A stretch of DNA of 64,000 bases, from positions 774,808,552 to 774,872,551 of the forward strand of contig CM060918.1 in the NCBI GenBank assembly GCA_030737875.1, in the 5' to 3' direction. Position numbers and translations under genes: made by a program. Shown here one piece after another: positions 45,365-57,887 of the stretch (within the stretch, counting starts at the first letter, position 1; each line of letters begins with the position of its first letter). Below the pieces are notes generated by a model that saw nothing but the letters and a program-made list of their open reading frames with translations, was not told the origin of the DNA and made no database searches. The stretch is from Allium sativum. Its lineage: Eukaryota > Streptophyta > Magnoliopsida > Asparagales > Amaryllidaceae.

Positions 45365-48300
45365 TGAAACGACCCAAAATTCCCCTTGCGGAAAATCTTG
45401 GATTGTTTTGGGAACAACACGCATCAGAACACAAATAAAAGAACATTTCCATTACTGTTGCAACAGTTTACATCAGAGTACAAGAATAAGAGCATAAATA
45501 AACGAAAATACAATATCAGAGATTTACAATTTACAATGCAGCGGAAAATATAATATAAATGCGTAGCGGAAGACTAATATGCTCTGGACACAGCTTTAGG
45601 CTTTGATCCAGGATCCTGCTAAAGAGATAAATATCTGCAAAACAAGCTACTCGACTGCCCATGTGGAAAAATATGGGCACCCGAGTTTGCAAAGGTGGAA
45701 ACAAACAACGGGTCAGTCATGGGACTGGTATGAGAATTCTTAACTAATTTAACTAATAGTAATAAGGCAAATCTAAAGACCACGCCGCTAACGCGGAACG
45801 GGTTTATTCCAATGGATTGCCGTGCATAATTTAAAGTGACAGAACAAACAAATAAGTAAATCGTAAAACAACGCAATCTTTTGGAAAAATGGAATCACCA
45901 TAAGACTCAAGTCCCATCACACAATGCAATGCAAACCAGAGGATAGAGTTTTACCTTATGGTGATTAAACATGCTAAATACGATAAATATGAATTCAATA
46001 TTATCATTAGTGTATATATGTTTCAAAACATTTCAAAATAAATGTATCAATCCTAGGAAGCATAACTACCATATACTATGCCTCCATACTAGTAATACAA
46101 TCAAGTCCGTAGGGTCGTATTTGGAATTTGGTTTCCATCATGAGTCAAGGCTAGGGAAGAGCTCCTTACCGATTCGAGACACTCTAGCTAATGTCTCAGG
46201 ATCCCCCGCAGTGAACCCTTGGAAAGCTGCAGGGCCGGTCCACACATACAGCTTTGTGGATTAGTTATTCCTGAACACACGTTTCCCGATCCTATAGGAC
46301 CTATCATCCGAGGCGCCTCATTCCATCATCCGCATAAGTAAAATATCAGCCAGATTAAGCACCGACACTACTTCTAGCTAGAAAGAAACGTGCTGCTCTT
46401 CCTGCGTTCCCTTCTCCCGTTTTAGACTCCACCGGGTTGTGAGGCTCGTGAAGTTACGCTATACACAAAGCTATGCTAATTAAAGCTGTGCTTTGATCAT
46501 CCAGAAGGCTCTATTTTTCAACAAAAGCCTTGATCATTGCATCTTAGCATGCCACATCGTCAAACCATACCAAGTATTTAATCGTCTACTAAAATATATA
46601 AAATGGGTGTTAAGCAAAAAGAATAAATTCTCCGCCACCAACATTTACACATTCAGCAGGGATCAATAACTATAATATATAACGGAGTACGATGTCAGAC
46701 ACACAATCCATTTAAAATTCCGTTCTGGGTCTGAACGAAACCGTATCCGGTAGATCTCCACGTACATCTGGATGATCAATAATTCCATCGTCTTGGCTGT
46801 ACATCCAATCAAGATATAAATAATCATCCATTCGATGTGGAAATTTCCCGGTCTTCAATAACCGTCTTCATCGTCCACCTTCAACCGTCGTATGAATTAT
46901 TCAGAATGGGTTAAACCCGGTCTTTCTGAATAATTTGCGCAATTTAAAATTATGTGCTCTGAACACAACCAACGCCTCATTCCAATCCAATTAAAGATTT
47001 ATAAAAAAACTATATTTAGTTTTAGTCCTCTAAAATCCTTATTTATTGATTATTTAACTTTCAAGAAACAATCTTGTCTTTAACTGGGTTAAAGAACAAA
47101 TGTCGCTCAAACATCGTTCACGATAAACCCAAAATCATATTTCAATTAATTCCAATTTAATATATTAAATTGAAAACTTCTCTTTAGAATATTTCATAAA
47201 ATATTAATTAAAAGATTAATTAATTACAAATCATCACTTCATCGTTAATTGGGATTTTTAGAACTAATGTCATTTAAAACATTTTTCATGGTTAACCTAA
47301 ATCAATTTCAGATTAATGTTAATATTGGAAAATTCATATTTTTTTTCGTTTCTTTCCCTCAATTAAAAAATGTCATTCCTTTCTTAAATTCCAATCTAAT
47401 TTATTCACTTGAAATACTTGGTTTTAATAAAACCATTTTTCACTCTTTTATTTATTTTAGAAATAAATAAACTACTTAACTTGATAAAAATATCTTTCCT
47501 CTTAATAAATTTGGAATTTCACATCCAAAACTCTTTTTAAACATTTAGTGAGATTTCACATAATTTTTCCCTATTTTAATTATTTAAATGTTTCAACAAA
47601 TTTTTCCCTCATTAAATAAAAAGATGAATTTTCACTTTAAATCACTTTCATGTTCCCACGTTACATTAAAAATATAAAATTGTAATGTAAATCAAATTCA
47701 CGTTTTTATACGACATTAAAAATTTGCAATTTTAATGTAAAACACATTCCATGTTTTATATGACATTAAAAAGTTGCATTTTTAATTTAAAACAAATTTC
47801 ATGATTCTATATTAAAATAAAGAATAACTTTTATTTTAAAACATTTTCATATTCTTACGTTACAATAAAAGAATAACTTTTTAGCGCTAACCATTTAATG
47901 TAAACTCATATTCCTAAATAAAAGGATTAACTTTTTATATTGAAATATGTTTCATGTTCTTACTTTTAATAAAAGATTAACTTTTATTTTCTAGGCATAT
48001 TTCATAAATTTCACTTTAATAAAAGATTAACCTTTGTTTTATACATATTTCATACTTTTATCTTATATTTACATTAAAATGTAAATTAAAAATACTATGT
48101 TAAGTTTCATTCTCTTATTTACATTCTAAAATTTAAATTAAATTGCAATGTCAAAATCTCTTTTTTTATTTACATTAAAAATGTAAATTAAATTGCAAAG
48201 TCAAAATCTCTTCTTTTATTTACATTAAAAATGTAAATTAAATTGCAATGTCAAAATCTCTTCTTTTATTTACATTAAAATGTAAATTAAATTGCAAATC

Positions 48301-50924
48301 TTATTTTGACAATTTCTTTTCCAAATTGGAATGAGACCCAAACGATTTACCATATAATTATACGGTTTTCATACATCCTATGTTATTCTAGACTAATGAT
48401 AAATCATTAAAAACATCCAATCATCCAAAGTGTATATTTGTACTACATAGCGTCAAATAAATAACGCTTATAACTAATCACAAGGGTGATGTGTAATTAT
48501 CAACCCAAGACCCGTGTGGGGTTTCAACCAACTAACATTCAAATAATATATATAATTATTTGTGCATTTGGGCGATGTGTGAAAATTACCAACCCAATCA
48601 AAAAATACAAGTCAGGTAACTTGTACATGGCAGTGTAACATTAATTTTTAACAATTCTATAAGAATCAATATTAATGATATACGTTGCATACTGCTAAAA
48701 TTTACATAACATAACAAATCATATCATGACATAACATAACGTGCAACACAACATACATGCATCAGATAATTTCAAACAATTATTTCACCACAGGCATTTA
48801 AATCACATTCATTTATAATAATAAATAAATACGGTAAAAGTTTTTGAGTGAGAAAAGAGTTCTCACCTTGGTTTGTACTTTGTCGGTGTTTAAATGTTCG
48901 GGCCCAATTTTGACCCAAAATTGAACTTGCTTCAAATTTGGCAAAATTAGTGTCTATGCGAAGGTCTCGACTCACTGATCGCAGCAAACCCTGTTTTGCG
49001 CGATTTCGAGTTCGTTACAACAAGTTATGAATTTATGAAGTTTGAACGAATTAAATAATTAATTAAAATTACCGAAAATACCCAAAAGTTTAAATTCCTC
49101 CAAATTGGACGAATTTAGTGTCCACGCGAAGCTCTCATCGCCACGATCGCAGCGGATCTGAAATCATCAGATTCTGAGTTCGTGTGAGAGAGATATACAA
49201 TTTCAAAGTTTGAATTACAAAACTACCCCAAATCTCGGTCAAACAGCCCCTCACCACTTTTGACCGCCATTTCCCGCCGCATGGAGCCACCTGAAGTCAC
49301 CAGACCACCGCCACCTCTTCGTCTTGGCGAGACGCACCCCCACTAAAAAGCGCCGCCCCTGACTTCGCCTTCGTCGGCCCGAATTAGCCCGAGACCGCCG
49401 TTCGGTTCGCCGGTCCCACAGGCCACACCTCTTATCCAATTGACCTGAAAATTTCTGAGCACCTTCTCCTTGTGTAGATGAAGAACTTTTGTGTTCGGCC
49501 CTTCACCTGATTCTTCCCGGATTGGCCAGAAATTGATCATCTATGTTCTGAGCTCGCCGGAATTTTCTGTTTTGCTCCAATTCAGTTTTTCTCGATTTCC
49601 GTGCCCTTCCATCGACTTTCAGACAAACTTTCTGAAGCAAATTTGTAGATCTTTGTCTCCTCTACAATTTCTTTCATTGCGCCATCCTCCAATTCTTCAC
49701 GGTTTGGCCAGAAAACACCAAAATCCGAAACTGACTTTTTGTAATTTAACTCAGATCCCGACGAATTCGTGCGACGATAGGTCTTGAATTTTTCGTGGTA
49801 GATAGAGGATAATAAGATGAACAAAACCCAGAAAGGATTTGGTCTAATTTTGTTCTGATTTGGAGTTATAAATTGTTTAGTTTAAGGGTCTTTTGTGCAA
49901 AGAATATTTTTAGAGTGGAGGCCATGGAATATGAAGAAAATGAAGATGGAGGAGGCTGTGTTATGTATAGGGTTCAACTAATGGCTGTTAAAAGATAATA
50001 TATATAGGTAGGTTATAAACTCAATTAGGCCCAATTACCCTTATGTACATATATTAATACATTTTTTGTCCGCTTTTCGTAGTTTAAAAATTCGTGTTAA
50101 CACCTACGAATTCTATTGTAATTGAAAATTGAAACATAAATATTCCTTGACATTACGGATTTAAAGAAACTGGTTTCGTCATTTTCCGAATCCGTATGAA
50201 TTAATAATGAATTTTTAAAGTCTGAAAATTGACCGTTTTCACTGAAAAATCAATTATAATTACATATTAATTCTAAAAATTCCAGAAAAATCATTTCTAA
50301 CTTTGTTTTGATGATACGAACCCAAAAAAATCAATTTCGTTGAATTTGAAGACCGTTTGCAAAACTTCACTTTTCAAGGTGTATATATTTTATATTTAAA
50401 AATATATTTTTATATGAATAATTTTCGAAACTCAAAATATATAAGTGCCTATACTTCTTCAATGTAGAAACGTCATTTTGAACTTAATGGAAGTGGTTTC
50501 GAGTCCAAATTCATTCGTATGCAAAAAGTAGCCTTTTGGGCCATATATTTTAATATATATATAAATTCCATAGCGTTTTTCTAAAATTTTAAATTTGCCA
50601 TAACTTACAAATTATAATCTGAAATCTTAATTTCTTAAATTCATTGGAAAGATATCGTCAATACGATCCTAATGTTTCTTGTTTCGTCCAATTCTGAATT
50701 ATAATGAATTTTATATATTTTCCCAAAGTTGAAAATCGAATACTGAAATTACAGCGCCATTTCAGGCTCGAAATATAATTAATATAAATTATACGTTCTA
50801 ACTTCGATTTAAAATAAATTATTTCGCCGTTATTATTTAAAATAAATTATTTTAAATATACTAAATCCTTTAAATTAACCAAAATAAAAAATTTTAATTT
50901 ACCGCAAAATTCCGGGTCGTTACA
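45365..50924 (-). repeat. 5' LTR of element Y
   Basis: 5560 bp, collinear with the 3' LTR. Its 50-bp repeats are at 48117-48300, hairpin at 48848-48866, GC-rich leader at 49250-49440 and U3 box at 50754-50769. The TATA position (49905-49912) reads TAAAAATA on the minus strand, one base away from the TATAAATA of the other LTR. Confidence 0.92.
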
Positions 50925-52792
50925 TTATATATATGTGTTGTATGAAATCCATATAACTAACATTATATGGTAATTGATTGGGTATGATTCCAATTCAGAA
51001 AATAACAAATATTTTAAAATAACGAATATTTTAGAATAATATTCCGTAAAGGATTAAAAAAGTGAATTTGATGTCCGATTTTGGATGGATACGAAAATAT
51101 TGAAATATATGAAGCTGTGTTGATTAGATTTGCACCGTTTTAACGCGAATGATATTTATGATGATTTTATTCATTTTATAATGAATATCGAAAAGGAATT
51201 ATTTTAAAATATGATATTTTGAAAATATTATCATTTACACAATATAATGATAAGGAGTATTCAATTTTGATTTAAAACTGAAAAGAAAGTGGGAATCGTT
51301 TTAAAATGAATTTATAAACAAATGGAAATGACGAAATATATATAATATATATTTTATATATTTAATGGCCTGAATAGAACGCACCGCGCCGCGACTGTTC
51401 ACTAATTTCGACCATTGACTTCCAATTGATATTACAGGAGATCCGGCCGTCGGATTATCCTAAAACCAGAACCGTTGGGTTCGTACCGAAAATAGCTTTC
51501 CAAAGAATATAAGAGATTTGAAATCTAATGGTTGGATTTGGAATTATGTCTAAATCAAATTCTGAAACGGTCGCTGTAAGTGCAGCTCGATGACCGTTTA
51601 TGGAAATCGACTGAAAGGGTCTTAATAAAAATATTAATAATTTGTGTAAAATCATTATAAATGATTTGGAAAGAATTTGGATGAAAAATTCCACGTTTCT
51701 AAAGATAAAAATATATTTTTATCAAAATGAACTTGTTATTAACTAGATTTGAAATCCAATAATTTTTAAATAAAATAAATTGGATTTGTGAATGGTTTTA
51801 ATATAACCAAAAGTTTCCAACGATCAAATTGGAATGGATTGGAAAAGGAAATAATCTTCGGAATATTTCGATATTGGATTCCGTGATTATACGGATATTG
51901 TTATGGAAATTTGGAAGATATATATACCGTTATTTCCAATACGATATTTGTTGGTTTCAGAATTTGATATTGAATATAAGTCGATATAATTTCTGTTCAG
52001 AGCCTTGTATTTAATATCAAATGGGATTTTGGGTTTGTATTGAACGTATCTTATATAACACTATTCTTAAACCCGGTTGTTAAAAGAATAAATCTTTTAA
52101 TTAAGATTTGGTGAAGTTTTCCAATTAATTAATATTAAATTGGAATTGAATAAATGGATTGGATTTTGGGTTGAACGGCGTCTTAAATAACACTGTTCTT
52201 AAACCCAGTTGAGAAAAGAATAAATCTTATAATTTAAAATTTTGTGAAGTTTATCAATTAATTAATATTTAATTGGAATTGAATTAAGAATTAGATTTTT
52301 GGGTTTATCATGAACGGTGTTTTAAATAACATTTGTTCTTTAACCCGATTAACAATGAAGTTAAGATTTGGAATTTATAAATCTTTATTCTAAGATTTAA
52401 TGGAATTTTCCAAAGTAAAGTTTTCCAATTTAATAAAATAAATTGGGATTGAATGGAATTCGATTTGGTAATAATCGAAGTGAGCTTCTGTGGAGGAAGA
52501 CTGTTAATATATATATGGAATTTAAAAGGCTTTGTCATTATTCCATTTATATTATTAGTCGAATATGGAAATTGATATTGATTATATATTGATTTGTTTT
52601 TCTCTGAAGATTCCATAATTAATGGAATGTGATTTTGGGTTTATCATGAACTATGTTTTAAAAGACATTGGTTCTAACCCAGTTAAAGACAGGATTTCAT
52701 GTCTAATATTTTATTTCGAACTATATTGTTGATCTCTGCTAAATATATATTTGTTTGGTGGTGGAGAATTTATTCTCTTGCTTAACACCCTT

Positions 52793-52815
52793 CTCTAAGA
52801 CGTACGAGCTTAGAG
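52793..52815 (+). other. Conserved stem-loop, copy 3 (X 3' LTR)
   Basis: CTCTAAG pairs with CTTAGAG around ACGTACGAG; the counterpart of 27999-28021. Confidence 0.55.
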
Positions 52816-53775
52816 GTTATATATCGGCAGAAATAAATGGTACGGTGTAGATTGTCGATGCGACATGTTTGATTTTCCAAAGTTAAATAGTCATTAATAT
52901 TGATTTTTGGGAAGATTAAAAACTAAGTGGAGTTTTAATGAATCTTTAATTAGATTGAAATGTAAGTATGATAATTTAAATTATCAAATTTGGGAAATGA
53001 TCGAGAATGGAGTATCACCAGTTTGGCTCCAAGCGATAGTTAAATCTTTAGTTCGTTTTGGACGGGAAATGGTAATTAATTTTTATTGATAACACATTGG
53101 TGTTAGATATGAAGTATCACCAGTTTTGCTCCATGGGATGAATATGTTGGGATTGGGATAACAAAAGAAATGATTACTTTGGTAAGGCTCGATAATCCCG
53201 ACTAGTTGATAAACCTTAATTTGGTTTAGAATGGATATCCAAAGGAAGATTAAAGTATAAATTTAAAAGAATTTATATTTGATAAAATTAACGGGAACCT
53301 TTCCCAAAGTATATGTATATTTGAATAAAAGAATATTCAGAATTGGAATGAGGCGTATGTTGTGTTTTTATAGCACTTGATTATAAAATACGTGAATTAT
53401 TCAGAAATGCCGGATTTTTACCCATTCTGAATAATTGATTCGACAATAAGTCAACGATGAAGATGGTTGTTGAAAACCAGAGGTCTTCTCATCGTTTGTA
53501 TGATTATTGATGTCTTGATTGGGCTGTACACCCAAGACAATGAAATAAGTGGTGATCGTCCAGACGTACTTGGAGATCGACCGGATATGCGAGGACCTCT
53601 CTCCTGTATTGGACATATGGGACGAGGAATAAGGTGCCTCAGGTTTCGTTCAGACGTAGAATGAACTAGTAAATGGATGTGTGTCTGACATTGGATTTTA
53701 TTCCATGTTGATTGATCTCTATTAAATATATACCTATTTGATGGCGGAGAATTTATTCTCTTGCTTGACACCCTT

Positions 53776-53798
53776 CTCTGAGACGTACGAGCTCAGAG
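53776..53798 (+). other. Conserved stem-loop, copy 4 (X 3' LTR)
   Basis: CTCTGAG pairs with CTCAGAG around ACGTACGAG; the counterpart of 28981-29001. Confidence 0.55.
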
Positions 53799-55073
53799 GT
53801 TATATATCGATAGACATCAGTTGCATGGTGTGAATTGTCAGTGTGGCTTGTTGAGATGCAAATGATAAAGGCTTCTGTTGAAAAGCAGAGTCTTGTGGTT
53901 GATGATCAAAGCACGGCTTTAAATAGCATAGCTTTGTGTATAGCGTTAATTCGCGAGCCTCACACCTCGGTATGAGTCAAAAACGGGATCATGACTGCAG
54001 GGAGTGCACGACGTTTCTTTCTAGCTATGGGTGGTGTCATGGTATGGAGCCCAGACATTTATATTTTTTACCTATGTGGATGATGGATAGCGAGGCGCCT
54101 CGGTTATATCGGTTACTACGGAGCCGATGGATAGGTCCTATTGGACCGGGAAACGTGTGTTCAAGTATGATTAATCCTCTAAGTTTGGACCAGCCCTGAA
54201 GATCCAAGGGTCCGCCAACGTCCGAACCCTGAGGCATTTGCTAGAGTGTCTCGAAGCCGGCGAGAATGATCCCTTGCCTCGACTCATAGATGGAATCCAA
54301 TTTCCAATACGTGACATTTCGGTTTTAATTGTAGAACTAGTATGGCGACATAGTAGCATGGGATATTATGTCATTTATAATTGATTCATTTATATTTGAA
54401 GTGATTTTGACACTATATACTTATTGTAATATCATATTTGATTTGTTTTAAATGTATCAAGCATGTTTGGCTATTATAAGGTAAAACTCTATCCTCGGGC
54501 TTGCGTTGCATTGTGTGATGGGATCTGAGTCTTATAATAACTTCATTTTTTGAAAAGAATTGTGTTGTTTATAAACTGTTTTATGCACTGGTGTTCTTGG
54601 GATACAACTCGTTCCGTGTATACGGCGTGGTCCCTTGATTTACTTTATTTCTAATGTAAAGTTTTGAATAACTTTTTTAGTTCTCACACCAATCCCATGA
54701 CTGAGATGGATTTTTCTGTTTTAACTTAAACACTGGGTGCCCATATTTTCCACACGGGCAGGTAGTTTTGGTTTTGCAGATATTATATTTTCCATGATCC
54801 TGGATTATAGCTGGAGCTATATTCGGAAAGCTTTGTATCCGTGTATTTCTTCCAGTTGTGTTATGTATTATTCTACCGCTGCTATGTTTTTAAATATAAT
54901 TAAAATCTCGGACATTTTTCGGATGTATATCATTTATTCATACTCTATTATATTCTTGTACTTTGATGTAATTGTTGTAATAAGCAATGAAATGTTCTAT
55001 TGTTTGTGTTCTCATTTATTGTGTTCTCAACTCAATCCGGGCTTTCCCGTAAGGGCGAGTTTGGATCATTTCA

Positions 55074-56659
55074 AGCAACCAAAAGCTAGCTGCTGTAAGC
55101 TTTAGGATTGCAATTTGGATTTTGAGGTGAGTGAAGTTTTGATCTTTTTATATTTTATGCTATGATTTATGCATTCATGTAGACCTAAAGATTGGATCTA
55201 TATGTACAAATAATTGTTAATTTATTTTCTTAATTTATGTTTGGATTATCATGTAATTGGTTGAATGATGCTTCAAACGTGTTTGTTGAAAAGTTCATAC
55301 AATAGCTGATGGAAAACAATTGGTATAAAATTGCATAGCCATTATAAATTGCTAATTTTTGGATATGTTATTCATAACTGGTTTATACATCTACTGTACC
55401 AATTTTGGACTAAAATGATTGAATTTCGAATTTCTATGATTTTTGCAAGTTGGGTATATGAAAATTTAGATTTTTAGAACATAGCAGAAAATGGAATGTG
55501 AAGAACATGAAATCTGTACCAATTGGTAAGGAATTTAGCTTTGAAATTTTGTACACATCAACTACATTCATATTCAAAGCTATTGTAAAAATTTTGAGTT
55601 AAAATTTCTATAATTTCTGCAAGTTGGGTGTATAAAAAATTGAGATATTTAGAACACAGCAGAAAAAGGGTTGTGAAGAATATGAAATCTATACCAAATG
55701 GTTTTGAGTTTGGTTCTCAAATTTTGTACATACAAACTAGACTGGTGTTCAAAGGTATTGTAAAAATTTTAGCCTTAAAAGATTAAATGTTGATTTTATA
55801 TGATTTTTACAAAATCAGTATATGTAAATTGATATATTCAGTCCTAAACACTAATTGTTTTGGGTATAACTTTTTGATTTCTTATCGGATTTTGATAAGT
55901 CTTAAAGTTTTGGAAAGCTTAGAAAATGTGTTACGACTTTTATGTTTTAAGATTTGTATAAATTTAATGTCTAGATTGTCAATAACTTTATTCTTTCCAG
56001 CTGGTCTGTCAATAAAGATAGAATGAATTTTAAGACATGACTTACAAACCAAATTTCATATTTATGATTTTGAGACAATTGTTGATCTACATAAGTGGCT
56101 TTCAAATATGATTTATAACATTATAACTTTATGGAATAGTTATTTGTGTGTATTTTCAATAAGTGGAATTTACTCGCATTTAGTAAATATTTAAGTAATG
56201 CAATGTGGTATGTGATGCAAGTGCATTACTTAAGTACTTACTATTTGGAAATATATGAAACTTTTTGAATTGATGTGGTTTTAGTTCTTCATTGAGATGG
56301 CATACTTATATGCTATTCTTATGATGATATCTTTTTCTCTATTGCAACTATTATGATTCGATTTAATTTGTCATATTGTTTTATATATGATATTTATTAT
56401 GGGTATTATATTGACTTATATATGATACTCTGACTTGATTTATTTTATCATATTGTTTTTATATATGATAAAGTTGAATATCAGCTTTGTTTTGTTTAAT
56501 TTAGGTTGTGATTATAATTTTGTTTTACATGGGATGATATATTTTCAAAACATGATTAAGTTTACAAAGTTTTTGACGTTATAAACAATTTGAACTTCAT
56601 GGCATATTCATTATAAAATAGCATTTCAAGAATGTTTTTGATCTTAGGATTGGAATAGA
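55074..56659. other. Unidentified AT-rich stretch flanking element X
   Basis: This is the sequence X inserted into. Near its start ATTTTGAGGTGAGTGAAG looks like a splice donor or the U5 end of another LTR. A 174-bp block is duplicated at 55432-55779. No gene was recognised. It could be a host intron or the remainder of an older chromovirus LTR, since similar GTGAGTGA text occurs in the LTR at 57487. Confidence 0.4.
55432..55779. repeat. Two 174-bp tandem repeats
   Basis: Both copies begin TTTCTAT.ATTT.TGCAAGTTGGG and contain AGAACA.AGCAGAAAA and AAATTTTGTACA. They differ at many positions, so the duplication is old. Confidence 0.75.
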
Positions 56660-56851
56660 TTGGACTCTGCTGTACCAATGGACCAAAACTCCATCTTGGT
56701 CGACCTGATTCAGGATCGCTACCTGAATCGTGGTTTTAAATTTCTCCCACCTACCACCAAAGGTCAACGGTATGCTACATTAGGCAATTTTGTTGTTTCG
56801 ATCGGGATTCCCGATCGGCGGGTCACAGACTACAATAAATGGAGGCATCGG
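56660..56851 (+). other. Unidentified exon-like open segment
   Basis: The segment 56649-56851 has balanced base composition unlike its AT-rich upstream flank and begins after TTGATCTTAG, a plausible splice acceptor. It reads WNRLDSAVPMDQNSILVDL, then LNRGFKFLPPTTKGQRYATL and DRRVTDYNKWRHR, in one open frame. The frame then runs into the LTR at 56852. I do not recognise the family. It may be a host exon interrupted by the element on the right, or part of another repeat. Confidence 0.3.
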
Positions 56852-57887
56852 TGTAATGACCCGTATCCTACGTATCGGGGGATCGTAGAATATTTATTTC
56901 TTTCCCGTATGAAGTCGTATGGTCATGTAACTTTGGAAAACATCTATTAGAGTCATTTCCCATGTTCATGATTTTTGTCGATTTTTAAATGACCATTTTG
57001 CCCCTAGTTGGTACTGTTTCGGCCATAACTTTTGATTGGAAAGGAATTTTGACCTGAAACCACTTCCATTTGATTCGTTTGATGGTTTAAGTTTCCGTAG
57101 AGTGGTCATAATAGCCAAACGGACTTACCATTTGGGAGATATGGCTAAAACAAGGTTTGGAGGGTGAAAAACTGCTTAACCGAGCCAAATCGGGTGATTA
57201 GTGAGTAGGCCCATAACCCATTTCGGGATTAGGGTTATGGGAGGGCTGAAATGAGATGGAGAATCATTCCATTTCAGTTTTCTAGCCTCCACTTATCACC
57301 AAGGATCCCTAAAAATGGCCTCCAACCTCTAAATCACCTCCAAATCATCTTTTGGTCAAGGATTAAGCTTAGCAACCCCTAATCAAGAAAGATCTTCACC
57401 AAAGCAACATAGGAGCTGCTGTTTGGCATTGAGATTCACATCAAATCAGAGAATTATTTCAGATCTTAGTTTATTTTGTGGCTAAGGTGAGTGATTTGCA
57501 TAGTTTTACACTAATTATGGCTAGTTAAGGGTGATTAGTGTTAATTAGTGAATTTAAGCATGATAAAATTCGGGGAAAATGTTCATAAATTCCTAAATGG
57601 TGTTTTAGACCTCTGATATGAATTTGGGTTAATTTGGTTAAGTTTTGCTAATCCTATCATTAGTTTCACCTAAACATGCTTAAGGGGAAATATGGGATTT
57701 TGGGTAAGTTTGATCCATTTCAACCTATGATATTGATGTGAATGATGTTTTTGGTTGATTATGCATGTTGCTATGACTGTATGAAATGCTTTGTGATTGA
57801 TTTCAATAGTTAGAATGGTCGAAAACGCCGACGAATGGCGTAAACACTTGCTGGAACAGTTTCAGAAAATAGTGCAGGGTTCGGATC

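Larger units (their letters stand above)
38207..50924 (-). mobile_element. Element Y: two ~5.6 kb LTRs around a 756-bp interior, nested in X
   Basis: A complete minus-strand insertion with perfect target duplication TTATA (38202-38206 and 50925-50929). The 5' LTR is 45365-50924 (5560 bp). The 3' LTR is 38207-44608 (6402 bp, of which 828 bp is a later insertion). The interior (44609-45364) is non-coding. LTR ends on the minus strand are TGTAACGACCC and GGGTCGTTTCA, as in X. About eight differences in the first ~205 bases of the LTR pair make Y younger than X, consistent with nesting. Confidence 0.93.
25438..55073 (+). mobile_element. Element X: giant-LTR, coding-less retrotransposon split by nested insertions
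   Basis: 5' LTR 25438-30281 (its first ~2.1 kb lies off the window beyond the Retand insertion), primer site 30286, interior 30282-31321, polypurine tract 31311-31320. The 3' LTR is in three pieces: 31322-33703, 37830-38206 and 50930-55073. The two LTRs match collinearly; for example 25440-25725 matches 33415-33703 with about 20 differences. No gag or pol coding is present. Removing Z (TSD ACGGC) and Y (TSD TTATA) rejoins the 3' LTR exactly. Confidence 0.85.
50930..55073 (+). repeat. 3' LTR of element X, third segment
   Basis: Resumes after TTATA (50925-50929) and follows the 5' LTR from about 26116 to 30281. It carries the four hairpin repeats (52031-52680) and two covarying stem-loops (52793-52815, 53776-53798). 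It ends GGATCATTTCA at 55073, a mutated form of GGGTCGTTTCA. Unrelated DNA starts at 55074. Confidence 0.9.
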
